Source of the DNA: Spirodela intermedia
Taxonomy: Eukaryota > Streptophyta > Magnoliopsida > Alismatales > Araceae
Assembly: GCA_902729315.2 (NCBI GenBank)
Contig: LR746268.1
Coordinates: 8,997,005-9,061,004 of the forward strand
Length of the DNA stretch: 64,000 bases
Direction of reading: 5' to 3'
Shown: in pieces, positions 50,501 through 62,073 of the stretch
Layout: each line of letters opens with the position of its first letter
How positions within the stretch are numbered: position 1 is the first letter of the stretch
Translations under genes and position numbers: made by a program
The notes under the pieces: generated by a model
What the model saw: only the letters and a program-made list of their open reading frames with translations
Databases searched by the model: none
What the model was told of the DNA's origin: nothing

Positions 50501-53500
50501 CCAAGACACTAAACGTGCAGAGATTAAAACTTCCTTGTTCAAAGGAAATACAACAAACGAATTATATTCTTTGAAGGATGGATCCTTGCTATATAGAGAA
50601 AGGTTGGTTCTGCCAACACATTCTCTTTTCATTACCAGAGTGTTACAATTATTTCATGACAGCCTGGTGGGTGGCCATTCTAGATTTCAGAAGACATACC
50701 ATAGAATTTCGCAACAATTCTATTGACAAGGAATGAAGAGAAATATAAAGACATATATCAACAATTGCCCTACTTGCTTACAGTGCAAATCTTCTTCACT
50801 ATCTCTAATGTGACTTCTACAACCATTATCTGTACCTACCCAAATATGGGAAGACCTTTCAATGAATTTTATTGAAGGCTTACCTAAATCACATGGGTCG
50901 AATGCCATATTAGTAGTAGTGGATAGATTAAGCAAGTACAATCATTTCATTGCCCTAAATCATCCATTCTCAGCCAAGGAGGTCGCTCAGTTATTCCTCA
51001 AGGAAATTGTAAGGCTCCATGGGTTTCCAAAGACAGTGGTCTCTGACAGGGGACAAGTATTCTTAAGTACATTTTGGCGTGAACTACACACATTACAGGG
51101 AACTGAACTCAAATTTAGCTCCTCTTACCACCCTCAAACAGATGGACAAATTGAAGTCGTCAACAGGTGCTTAGAAAATTACTTGAGATGTGCAGTATTT
51201 GATAAATTGAAGCAATGGAAATTATGGCTTCATTGGGCAGAATATAGTTACAATACTTCCTATCATTCTTCCACTAAAATGACTCCTTTTCGAGCAATAT
51301 ATGTCAGGAACCCGCCGAAACTTATCAAATATAGAATTAGATAAGCATCGTCGAGAAGTGGAATTAGAGGTGGGTGATCTGATCTTCCTCAAGATCAAAT
51401 CATACTGGATAAAATCTCTAGCAAAAAAAGAAAACGAGAAGCTAAACCCTCGCTATTTTGGTCTGTATCCTATTATGGAAAGAATTGGACCAGTGGCATA
51501 TAAACCCTGATTGCCTGACCATTCAGCTGTTCATCTGGTGTTCCATATATCCTAGCTCAGGAAGACACTAAGAACAGACAACAGAAGCCAACCAATTCCC
51601 CTGACACTATTAGAAGAATAAGAATGGATACTCATTCCAGATGGCATAGAAGCTCACAGATCGATTTCCTCAAGACACAAAGATATTAGTTTCATGGAAA
51701 CATCTTCTAGAGTTTGAATTGTGATGGATGACAGTCTCAGCATTCCTACGACAATTTCCTACATCTCACCTTGTGGACAAGGTGAAACTCATGGAGGGGA
51801 GTAATGTTACAAAGCCAACCGTCGTCTACACAAGAGGACCTAGACCCCCACGTGGAGGGGGAACCACAATAGAATAATGTACTGAGGCCTATAGATATAG
51901 AAGAGGCCAAAATAAGAAGGGGAGAGAAAAAATAAAGAGTGGAGAGGGAGATCTATCCCTGGAGAGGTCCGATTCAGGCTCTCCTGTTCCAGAGGATCGA
52001 TCCGACCTCAGGAACTCACCCTACTGTCTAAGAACCTCTATTATCTTTTCAATTTCTATTTTCAATTGTTCAATCTGGTTCTTCTATACAACAGAGAGCT
52101 GATTCCCTGAGTGAGCCTCGTCTAAGGTAAGATTAGGGTGAAGATTTCACCACAAATCTCAAGAGGTTTGTAACAGAATTAATCCATTAAACTCTAGAAC
52201 CAGATAAATCAGGTGGGAACTGGTGCAGATACGACCCTTTTTATGACCAGAGGACACTGGGCCAGAGCCTTGTCCTGCTGTTACCCGTCCAGTTGAGACA
52301 GCTTCTGTTTTGCTAAGCTAATTTACCCGCTTATTTAACAGGAGATGTTTTCTTGATGTTTGTGAAGAAAAAATAAGTTGCACAATTCAAAGTTTTTGTC
52401 TTCCAGTAAGAACTGCAAGAAAAGAAAGTCTGGCAATAGAAGATTCATATCATCACCACAAATAATCAGAGTGCAAAGTAAAATTTATTCGCGGACGATA
52501 TCATTTCAGCATAGATGGTTGATATTCAAATGTTAAGCTAACCAAAAAACAAGAAGAAACAGAGATCCACTGAAAACAAATAACATATTTACTGCAATCA
52601 TTGGTGGTATGGATACCCGAGCAAACAAATAAATCAATACGAGAATCAACTCTTTGTCAAGGAAATTTGAATGTGTTGCGTAGAACTCACTTGGACCATG
52701 AGAAGCATTTCACAGAGTGTACCACTTCCTTTGCGTAGAACCTCATCAGGTGGCATGGGGATTATGGTTGCAAGAGAGAAAATAAAGGGATGAACATACG
52801 TCATGTATAAGTAATAAGTTGCCACAGCATCTGATACGGAGTACGAGGCCATTGTCTGAAATTTCATTTAAATGGAATGAAAACCACAAAAGAGATGATT
52901 TAGATAAACTGACATAAAAGAACTATGAACCGAATAGTATGGAATTCATTAATCACTAGTTTACACAGATGTCTACAGTTTATTGACAGAGGGATAACAG
53001 ATGGTTCAACTGTGCAAATTCGCTGCATAGACCAAAAACGTAAGGTCATTGATTGTCACTATGTGTAGCTACCTCGCTATCAAGAAAAAGTACCTTACAT
53101 GGAAAAAAAAAACCCATCAGAATGTGGGAAGATCAACAGGGTCATCACAATTTCGTTTTACTTATCCCTGATTTTACATGGGCACTGATAATATATTTCA
53201 TTACCAAGATGCCAAGCATAGAGGCATAATATGATATCAACCATTACATCCCCAACACAATCATGTTTCTTTGTTTACTTTCACCAACCTATCCATCCCA
53301 TATTACATGTCATACACATGATTGGAAAAACAGTGGGCAGACATACCGTATTTAATTTGATATATTTCATGTTGTAAAAATACATTAAAAAGTTCGTCAA
53401 AGTATACCTGGGGCTCTTCCATGGCAAAGCGAACCATATCTTCAGGGTTTACTTCTATTGGATCATAACCCAACTTCGCCTTCGTAACAGCCTACGGAAT

Positions 53501-56500
53501 AAACAAGAGAATAGGTACTTCCATAGTTAGGAAAAAAGGTCGCAGAATCATGTTGAAAAAAGAGGTTTATTTGTTTTGAAAGAAAAGGTCAATTCCTCTG
53601 GTTTATCCCAACTCTTCAAATTTTATTAGAGATAGCGGTGCTATCAAAAGGCAACAATTCCCAAATTATCTAGCACTAGATCCAGAAAAATCCACAGCTA
53701 AATGACTTTTGAGCATTATCATGTACATAACACATGCTAGTATTTTATTTGTTCCATCTTGGATGAAGGGTTGGTTCAGCATTATTCTATGTGAAAAAAA
53801 ACCTCATCGAGGAGACATCGTGCCCCATGGAAAATAATAGCATTTATTGTCCAAAGAAAGAAAGTGTACCAATGGAAAAATGCAAAATATGAACTAGGGG
53901 GCGACACTCAATGGATTATTCTTTTGTATCAATCAGTCACATATCACATGAACTCTGGTGTGTGCTTCTGTCAGAAGCACGGAACGAAACATGAAATAGA
54001 TGAATACAACCCCAATAAATGAGCAAAATAACGAGTTCAAAACCACCAAGGAAGAGCAAAGAAGGCAATATCAACGGCTGTCCTCAAAAGCAAGAGACTA
54101 TTGGAAATGCCCGTAGGGAGGACAATAGTTTCAAATATTAGTGGCTAAACACTCTAGTCGCATGTACATGACAGATTAAGATTCTGTGTAGATTATCTAG
54201 TTTGGGCATGTTTTTATCTTAACAGCATATAATGACTTGCTAGACTTATTTTTGATAAAATATTAGCAACTAATAAGCCTTAATCACGTGAATGCTGATC
54301 AGATGGGAAGAGAGAAATTTTCAAATTAGCCCCATGGTCCACAAAACTAAATGATCATGCTATCAAGCTTTAGAAGCAACTAGATATTTCTTACTGTAAG
54401 GTCTGAAAAAAACCGAAACACAAGCATTACCAGATGGATCAAGAATAGGCATGACACACAGAGATCAACAATAAATTTAAAGAGTTAATAATATAAACAT
54501 TCACGTTCCAGGAGATGAAACAACGGGCATGCATTTGACTAATTCTTTCATTTATTTTAGCAAACTCAATTTCAAGTTTGCACCTTTAGACCATGACTCC
54601 CTTGTGGTAAATAACTGTCACGCTTGACCCAAGCAAAACAGTCCAGATGGCAAGAAAATTTGGCGCGGCATTCTCCCTGAACACTGTCGCATACAAACCC
54701 TAGTTCCTGTAACATTGGCGTGAAATTTAAATAAAATTAGGACATGAAAGAAATTTCAAAATAAATAAATAAGTAATATTCCCTCCTTTTCCATTAGTCT
54801 ATCTGGGGATCAAGGCACTAAAAGTAAAAACGTAGTTTACCAAAAATTAGAAATGACCAGAGAAGAAATATTTGAAGGTGTTTCAGAACTAAATAAGGTT
54901 TAAGACGAGGACGATCGGCCATGAAATTATAGATATTTCTATTTGAGTAAAAAATAGTGTAGAAAAGAGTACACGCGAAAAACATAATCTACTGATGTCA
55001 CAAATAAACAGAAGAGAAAGTTTCAGCAAAAATGATCAGCTTTAAAAAAATATTCTACAAGGTAACAGGTCCTGAACATAAGACTAAATGGCAAGTTATA
55101 GTAACAGGTCCTCAACATATGGATAAATAGCATAGAATCCTAAGAGAAACATATCTTTCAGTCGTTCTAATGCCAAAGTAAAATTTCTAGGGCAATTAAA
55201 AAATAAAGATATGTACCTCACTCATCTTGATCCCATGATGGGCAGCTCTTTTTTCAAGAAATGGCCAGTCAAAGAAGTCCCCATTATAGGTGACATATAT
55301 GCCAGGTCTCACCGTTTGCATATGAGAAAACCAGTCTTTAATGAGCTCTTGCTGAAAAATAAGAAAAACACATTTGAGTACTAAATTATGTTGTTGCTTC
55401 TAAAACATACAATATACCTGAACAAGTACCCACCTCATCTTTTACATTTTTCACTTTAAAATAGCCTTCAAACTCTGGTTTTGGTGTGTATTCCAAATCT
55501 TCAATGTTATCTCCAACACACTATCAAGGAAAAGGAACACTACTGAATCTGAAGAGCAAATGGATGCTACAAAATTAAAAGTAACCATCCTTCTGATAAC
55601 TTCCCATCCTAATAAAAATGAATATGTAATCAAAATGGAATTCAAATTCGACAGCATTTTTTCAAACAAAGGGAATTTGAGTAAGGGATGAAGCTCTCCC
55701 GTGCATCCATCTGAACGGTGTCCAGTTGCTAATAGCAGATTACGAAATCACCTTGAATGGGTTACTTCCACATTCATGGAAATGACTAAGAGGCAAAACA
55801 AATGGAGAGGATACTGCTCCAGGGGTACAAAACCATTAGAACAGCTCATCAAAAGACAAAAGAAATGGTGAGATCCTCACGAAATTACATCCCCCAGCCA
55901 ATCATTTGCCCCTAGCACTAAAAAATAACAAAGGAAATTCGTACACAAAAAATCTTCACAGTGCGCTGGAGAGAACCTGCACACTACCCATTAAACAAAA
56001 GGCACACATATTACGATCAGAATCACCCAGTTGTACACCTATATTTTCCCCACGATTGATGTAATGCAGCGCTAAAAAAAAACTGTTATGCAACATGTTT
56101 TCTAATTAATAATAGGATTATAAAAAAAATCTTCCTTCTCACGGGAGGTACTTGTACAGAAGCAATAGGCCAGTGCAGTAGCATTTAAGTCAGGACTAAC
56201 CAATCAACTAATAAGTATCCATGCCAATGCTACCCTCCTTTTCTTTTTTCTCCAACAACTGGAGTGAATGATGGTGTTGCAACGATGATGATCTTCTCAA
56301 CTCGCATGCAACCCAAGAGAATTCAAGCATAAGTCAAGCCAAATTGCAAGGATCTGACTGGCCCTTCATCAAATCCGTCCTCAAGAATAATTGCAGAAGG
56401 TAAAAGTAACGCACAATCTGATGTCTTTAAGCTGAACTAAATGAGACCAACGAGAAGAAATTTCATGCAATAATCTGAACAAAATTTGTTCATACAATAT

Positions 56501-59500
56501 TTGAAAAACCAAATTTATTTCAACTTATTTTTTATCCAAAAAAGTGATTAATAAAGTAGAATCTCTCCAGGTTCTTTTCTGATAAATAGTTTGCGCAGCT
56601 GATAACTCGTGTTGAAAAGAAATTAGCAATATTAGTGAAAACCTAACTATACCGATTTCTAATGACAAATAAATAAATGCACTACAACAAGTTAGCTTCC
56701 ATGTTGATTCCATTGTGTTTCATTTTCAGCTATCAACCTTGTATTCCCACAACACTGCCAGTTGATTCAACAGTTAACTAGAAATGTCACGACTATTTTC
56801 AGCAGTCGTAGGATATGTCTGCATCGAATACAGCTTTATGAACGACACGATTTAATCGGCTAAACATAAGCAAAAGAATGAACCTTCCAACAAATAAATT
56901 TTGCAAGGATATTTAACAGCAGTTATCAGTAGATAAGTTCTTGTCAAAGAATTTTCAGGATAGAAAAAATGATGACTTGGTTTTCACCTCCCGATTGATT
57001 ATCAAGTATCCATGTCCATCCACCATGTACGAAATCATCATGACCTGATCATATTCAGCATCTGGAAACTTAAGAGGGAGCTTTGTTGTCTCAATATCAA
57101 ATGCACAAACGTGAACTTCAGCACGTTGGAGAAGATCATTTCTCTTTTGCAGCAAAACATTAATACCAGAGATACTAACATCATACCATTCTCCGCACCT
57201 TACATCTGCAAAACATAAAGCACTGGTAAACACTAAAGAAAAGTAAACAAATGAATTCCAGCAACAAGCTCTTGGAACTCTTATGAAGGATGGAATGGTC
57301 ACAACATTAAAAAAAGTACTAACCATTGTCAATTGCAAAGCGAACGTGATAGGGAACATCGTATTCTCTGAGATCAACAATGCAATCTATAAAGTCTTGT
57401 GGTCTTTCCTTACTGAATGAATTACACAAGATTTAGATAACACAGAAACGTCAGAATACTTTTTGGAATAGAAGAACAATTTCAAACATTTATTATATAT
57501 AAATGCACATCTGAAAAATGAAACCCTGGAAAACTTTTTAAACCTCACAATGAAATCTCTACATGGCTACTAAACATGAAATATCCAGCAGTAAGTCAAT
57601 TATCATCACGGGAAGCTTCATTTTCAAAGCATCCAATGTATAAGTGCTTCATTGGAGCCTGGACGAAATATTTTTGTCCACCGTTGTTAATTATTTAAGC
57701 TTTGCCATGGCTATTCCAATTATGTTCGATCCACCGTTGGTGCCATGGAAGTTTAATATAAGCAGCAACAGTAACAATATCAACATACCTCTTCCCTGTA
57801 AATATGGATTCATATGCTTCTGCAGCATCAGCTTTCACACGATTCCTTTCAACAATATGCATTAGATCACTCTTTACACGCATTAATTGTTGGACGGTAT
57901 CAAACTGAATCTTTAAGTACGTCTTCTGCAAACCAGAAAGATGATTTCTCTGCGCATCCACCAGATTGTATAAATTTGACGTTCCAGTTTAACAGGACAG
58001 AGTAAACTCTAACTGGGAAAATAAAATCTATACGACAAAAAATAAACTTGAAAATACTGAGATAAAATTGGATAGCTTATTATTTTCCTGTGAGTGAAAC
58101 GAAAAATAATTCATCCATTGATCTCAAGCTGTCAAGGTTATCAAAATCATTACATAAGGAAACAATAAAAAAAATTGTAACATAAATTCTTTTTTTTTTT
58201 TTACCAGACATAAATATTGGTTTGTCTGTCAGTCCGCCTCACAGCAGCCTACATAGTAAAGTCAGATGTTGTGACAACCTTCCACTGCAAGAGGCAGTAG
58301 TGAACTTATGTATAAAACGCACAAGTTTGGTTTGGGATGGCCAGGAATGATGTCAAGAGAGCAGAAGCATGCTTGGTTATGATATTAGAAACACCATCTT
58401 ATTTGATATCAAACAAGGAGATCGCCCTAAAACTAATTCTTAAAACTTGAAGCCAATCGTCAGTAGCCGTGAATTGACATGGATCTTATAACTAAAGGGT
58501 AAAAAGGAGATGTCCTATGAACCAGAGGAGATGACAGATGTGCCTAGGAGGAAATATGGGTAACCTTGTAAAAAATCCACGTGCCATGTGGGTAGAAGGG
58601 GTCAAAGACATGGGAATGACCGGAGCAATTAATATGGTGTAAACCCGAGAGGTTTCCTGCCAACAGTTGAGTTCATGGGCAACAGGTTCTGAACTCGAAA
58701 TATGTAGAAAGCCACTCAAATGCGTGGACAACTCTCCACATGACCGCAAGTGATGGACGCCCAGTGGATTATTTTGGGAAGGGATATGACGTTAAAAGGT
58801 GATTGAAGGAGAACATAATGCTTTTCTTTTCCCAGTAACACTAATGAGAACTAATCGAAAGAGGCATTTTGTGATACTAGATAACATAAATAAACACTTT
58901 CGAAATGCTTTAGGTGTAACATGTTTTCCATGAGGTTCCGTCTTGAACTTCGAATCATTTTTTTATCAAACATGCACCAGAGTCTTCTTCCGTAAGTTGA
59001 CACAGAAATCAATATCCATGGCTGCTTGTTTTTCAAAATGTGAAATGCACTTACTATAACCAACATTTTTTGATAAACCAGAGGGGAAAACAGCATTCTT
59101 TCGCTCAAAGTTGCACATATGGAATGGCCAGGGTTCTTGCTCAACACACTACTTCAGGTACTTTGAACTGATATGTTAGATGAAAATTTACTCTCCACGC
59201 TACATTTGAACAGAATTCCATCATAATATGATTCATAAAGCAGAAAATTATTTGTAACCCAGACATATGTATCCTATTAAAAACATAGAGCATAGAAGCA
59301 AGAAGTTCTCCACGAGAAGCTGACCATGACATCAACGCAATAGACAGCGAGTATGTAGGCTGGTAAATGTAGATATCAAATAAGAAAGGTTACTTACTAA
59401 ATCCAAGTCCTCTTTTTTCACTAGCTCAATTTCAGCAATTTGTCCTTCATAGCGTCTCCTGAGATATCCTTCAACATCTCGTTCCATATTTTCCTGCAGG

Positions 59501-61299
59501 GTAATATTGAAGTAACTATGGGTGCAGTGTGCTCACAGGGCATGCCATGCCTTAGTTAGACAATATAAAATTAAATTTCTTAAAATATGCATTTGAGGGC
59601 ACCTTTGTAGCAGCATAGAAATAAGGAGAAAATTTGTACTTGCATTTAAACGTACTTCCATCCTGCAAACCAAAAAAGGAATTATTTGGCCGCTTGAACG
59701 GATATCCAGTACAGAGAAATTAACATTTAGAGTTACAAGTATATTTTTATTCTAAAAAATTGTCTGAGATTGGGGAACTTTCTCATGCAAGACCCTAGAC
59801 GACCGTGTGATGCACAGATCATGCACAGGACAATATCACCCTATCGTGCATAATTCCAGGAAAATATTTTTCTGGAAAGAATAAAGGTATAGCATCGCAT
59901 CTAAGGAAAAAATGCATAGACAAGAAGAAGAAACATATATGAGATCAAGATTCACCTGACACATAAAATATAGATCCACACAACTGTATAATTTATTGGC
60001 CTCTTGATGCTCCAAAGAAGACTGCACATTTAAAAAAGCAGCGTTTGAGGCTGATTCCATTGACAACTGAACCTTGACTTTATTTCGGAAGAGAAATATT
60101 CTGATGAGAACTAATAAAACATAGTAATTCATTGTGGAGTTTGATGAACTGTAAAAATTTCATGGCACAACATGGAAACCACTATAGACATCATGGTAGC
60201 CATACTTTGGTCCAACGGAATGGCGGAATGCCTCATATACAGATACAGATTTTTATCGACAGAAAGTGTAAGTTGATAGACATGAAGAATCTTCACAAAG
60301 ATTTATACAGTCATTCGTCGTAATTGCCAACACAACTGTCACCTTCGTTGATGTCACTGCAGTAGCATCGGCATCACCATCTAACATAACACTATCCCGC
60401 CATGCTCAGATACGGTTGACTAAAACGGCCGAATTCAAATATGATAGAATTTTCCAGTGGAACTATAGACTGCCGTAAGTACATGGCAAATGCCACCGAT
60501 TCAATAAAAAACAACACAAGAAAGTAGTATCCAGAAAAAATGAGAGAGGCATTGGAGAGTTCCCATAAACCCCTAGAAATTTAAATAAAATTCATGTGAA
60601 GTCAGTGATGTGAATACATCTGATTGTAAACAAACGATTCAAAAGACACCGAGTAGACATGAAGAGAGAGTGGTCGAAGAATGCAAGGAACACGCTCAAT
60701 TCTGAGCCATTTTTACCAGTTTTTTCCATGACGAGGGTTGTAGAAGACAAGGGTGACTTACATGACCTGGAAACCAATCAACATGTCCAGCATTTCTATT
60801 TACCTTAGACCCAGATGTCTTGGAGTGATTATTGGTCGCGATTGATAAATGAATACAATTGGATACACGGATTTTGTATTTATTAAGTTTTAAATAACGC
60901 TAATTTCACGTATCTTACCTAAAACCAGTTCCACACGACCCATCGGCGCAAAGAAATTGATAGGAGAATGATGCATGCCAGAGAAAAGAAGAAACGCACT
61001 GTTGTCTGGGAATGTGCAACGGTCAAAATTATATGACGACACTAACGATGCTGACAGGAACCGCTTCAAAATGAAGTTCTGTATCAATCACGACAAGAAT
61101 GAGAGAGGGAATTAGATACGGAAGGTTCGTAGCTGACCGTAGAAAGAGTGAGCAACCATCCCAGTCTCGTCTCGCCTTCTGTGAACAGATCGAATCCTAA
61201 TTTGGCCTCGAGCGCGTCTTCCTTACTGAAGCGAAGCTTCTGCTCGGAGACTTTCCTGCGATCCCCCTTCTCCCACCCCCTCCCTTCCCCCTTCGCCAT
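27305..61299 (-). CDS. POL2A: DNA polymerase epsilon catalytic subunit (POL2/TIL1), complete
   Basis: I assembled 49 exons over 34 kb. Every phase agrees and the product is 2,215 residues, close to Arabidopsis POL2A. The enzyme makes the leading strand in S phase as part of the polymerase epsilon holoenzyme in the nucleus. Exonuclease motifs are intact: FDIETT (Asp248, Glu250), YNGDFFDWP (Asp338) and YSVSD (Asp436). Polymerase motifs are intact: [10 protein letters not shown] (Asp599); [19 protein letters not shown] (Asp833, Asp835). The C terminus has the Cys clusters that bind metal or Fe-S and contact subunit B ([28 protein letters not shown]). The start is the first in-frame ATG. Intron 12 carries a Ty3/gypsy element. 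Exon lists are given in the two entries that follow. Confidence 0.97.
28462..28473. repeat. 12-base G tract (C tract on the transcript) by exon 46
   Basis: On the coding strand this is twelve C residues ending 6 bp before the exon 46 acceptor AG, in the place of the polypyrimidine tract. Confidence 0.85.
39328..39365 (+). repeat. G-rich tract with quadruplex pattern in intron 22
   Basis: Runs of five, seven, ten, four and three or more G are separated by one to four bases, matching the four-tract G-quadruplex pattern on the plus (template) strand. Confidence 0.8.
43044..46185 (+). mobile_element. Old copia remnant in polymerase epsilon intron 13
   Basis: A reverse-transcriptase fragment is visible at about 45705-45790 on the plus strand (KNAFLHSD...YIQP), which is the Ty1/copia RT signature. 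The preceding 1.3 kb has weak integrase-like phrases broken by many stops. I could not find LTRs, so exact ends are unknown; the listed span is the whole intron. Confidence 0.45.
46508..46877 (+). repeat. 5' LTR of the gypsy element
   Basis: It begins TGTTACGAAG and ends TTCGTAACA, so the termini form an inverted repeat of about nine bases. A TATA-like CTATAAATA lies near 46593. Confidence 0.95.
46878..46891 (+). other. Primer-binding site of the gypsy element
   Basis: TAGTATCGGAG directly after the LTR is close to the initiator-methionine tRNA primer site TGGTATCAGAG. Confidence 0.6.
46929..47159 (-). other. Mosaic of three plastid DNA fragments
   Basis: All three pieces read on the minus strand. 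46929-46995 codes [20 protein letters not shown], the psaB photosystem I protein. 46993-47070 matches plastid 16S rRNA in the part with GGGCTCAACCCTGGACAGGC on the minus strand. 47069-47159 is the start of the trnI-GAU group II intron joined to exon 1 of trnI-GAU (47127-47159). The junctions share a few bases (AGCTT-like, GC). In plastomes psaB is far from the rRNA operon, and the 16S piece is internal, so this is rearranged DNA and not one transferred block. Confidence 0.85.
47127..47159 (-). pseudogene. trnI-GAU: Fragment of plastid trnI-GAU exon 1
   Basis: This is about 33 of the 37 bases of exon 1, including the D-arm TAGCTCAGTGGTAGAGC. The first four bases are replaced and exon 2 is missing, so it cannot make a tRNA. 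Confidence 0.85.
51805..52175 (+). repeat. 3' LTR of the gypsy element
   Basis: This pairs with 46508-46877. The purine-rich CATGGAGGGGAGTAA just upstream is the likely polypurine tract. Confidence 0.95.
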
Positions 61300-61360
61300 T
61301 CTCCCACAACGGATACTTCCCTCCCGGGCCCCACTCTCCCCTGGGCGATACGATAAATGC

Positions 61361-61393
61361 CTAACGAAACAAGCACCGCCGTTGTTCGGCCAT
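61361..61393 (-). other. Short upstream ORF in the polymerase epsilon leader
   Basis: ATG at 61393 opens a ten-codon ORF ending at 61361, 61 bp before the main start and out of frame with it. Whether it is in the mRNA depends on the start of transcription, which is unknown. Confidence 0.35.
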
Positions 61394-61529
61394 GAAGGAG
61401 CCCCAACCTTCTCCTGCACGCAGGACCGAAGAATCGAGAGACGGGAAGAAGACAGTTCCCTCCGGCGGCAGGGTTCTAGTAAGCGAGCCTTTTAATTCCC
61501 CCGACGTCCATGAGGCGGAGAGGGATATT

Positions 61530-61545
61530 TTTCCCGCTTTCCCGC
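61530..61545 (-). promoter_or_regulatory. Two abutting E2F sites upstream of polymerase epsilon
   Basis: TTTCCCGC occurs at 61530-61537 and again at 61538-61545 with no gap, about 235 bp upstream of the ATG. E2F factors bind TTTSSCGC and drive S-phase genes in plants, replication genes included. Confidence 0.7.
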
Positions 61546-61642
61546 GCTTTCTTCCTATCGCCCATTTCTCAAAATAAACCCACAAAAGTAACAATTGCAA
61601 AAATACCCCAATGAACGTAGTCCAGGCCTCCTTCATGGACGG

Positions 61643-61668
61643 GTAGAGAGAGAGAGAGAGAGAGAGAT
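61643..61668. repeat. GA microsatellite
   Basis: A GA run of about 25 bp upstream of the polymerase epsilon promoter. Confidence 0.9.
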
Positions 61669-62073
61669 CTGCCTGATTCTGAACACTCGGGTCTTTGATT
61701 GCCGGCGGTCGAAGCTAGCGAAAAGCATAGACCAACGGCTACAAACTGTTTTCTTAAATATATATACATATATATATTACATTTGTTTTGAGACCTCGAA
61801 ACTAGCAGACGAGACTCACTTGACGGGGTCGATGGGCTGTGGGTCAGGCCCATTAATACCCGTTTAGGCCCATCCACGCTGGCTCAGAGCCCGGATTCCC
61901 ATCGGTTGGATTGAGGCGAGAGAGACACACTTCGAGTCCAGCTGGACGAGCAGGGCTACACAGAGCAGTGTTCTACGACCGCCCTCTGGCGGTGGTAATC
62001 CATGAGGTCCAAACGGGCGGGCTCCGCCGTGGCGATCCCCTCTTCCCCGTCTTCCTTTTGTGTCGGTGTGCGA

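Larger units (their letters stand above)
46503..52180 (+). mobile_element. Ty3/gypsy LTR retrotransposon in polymerase epsilon intron 12
   Basis: The element spans 46508-52175 with target duplication GAATT on both sides (46503-46507, 52176-52180). LTRs of 370 and 371 bp differ at about 20 positions by eye (about 5%), so it is fairly young. Domain order is gag (about 47650-48165), aspartic protease (DSGATHNF near 48650), RT (about 49319-49660), RNase H and integrase (about 50640-51340), which defines Ty3/gypsy. A region after integrase (51350-51720) resembles the linker and chromodomain area of chromoviruses, weakly. Stops and frameshifts in each domain mean it is not autonomous. It is antisense to the host gene. 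A plastid mosaic sits in its leader. Confidence 0.95.
35637..61299 (-). other. Polymerase epsilon exons 1-28: exonuclease and polymerase half
   Basis: Exons: 61138-61299, 59956-60021, 59603-59662, 59398-59493, 57789-57949, 57324-57412, 56988-57205, 55434-55520, 55217-55351, 54584-54706, 53408-53491, 52691-52855, 46186-46362, 42930-43043, 42361-42465, 41152-41270, 40936-41077, 40739-40833, 40447-40552, 40287-40366, 40011-40187, 38524-38611, 38352-38432, 38125-38268, 37462-37557, 37184-37384, 35862-35916, 35637-35779. They encode residues 1-1123. The largest introns are 12 (6.3 kb, with the gypsy element), 13 (3.1 kb, with a copia remnant) and 5 (1.4 kb being intron 4). The introns not otherwise listed hold only AT-rich sequence. 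Confidence 0.93.
61300..62073. other. Region between polymerase epsilon start and kinase stop
   Basis: It holds the polymerase epsilon 5' leader and promoter (two E2F sites, a short upstream ORF) and the kinase 3' UTR side. A GA run is at 61643-61668, and a short TATATATA stretch lies near 61767. No gene is seen. Confidence 0.6.

Noticed and set aside
61300-61419. Longer polymerase epsilon N terminus from 61419
   Set aside because: The upstream frame is open but begins at GTG; the first in-frame ATG is 61299.
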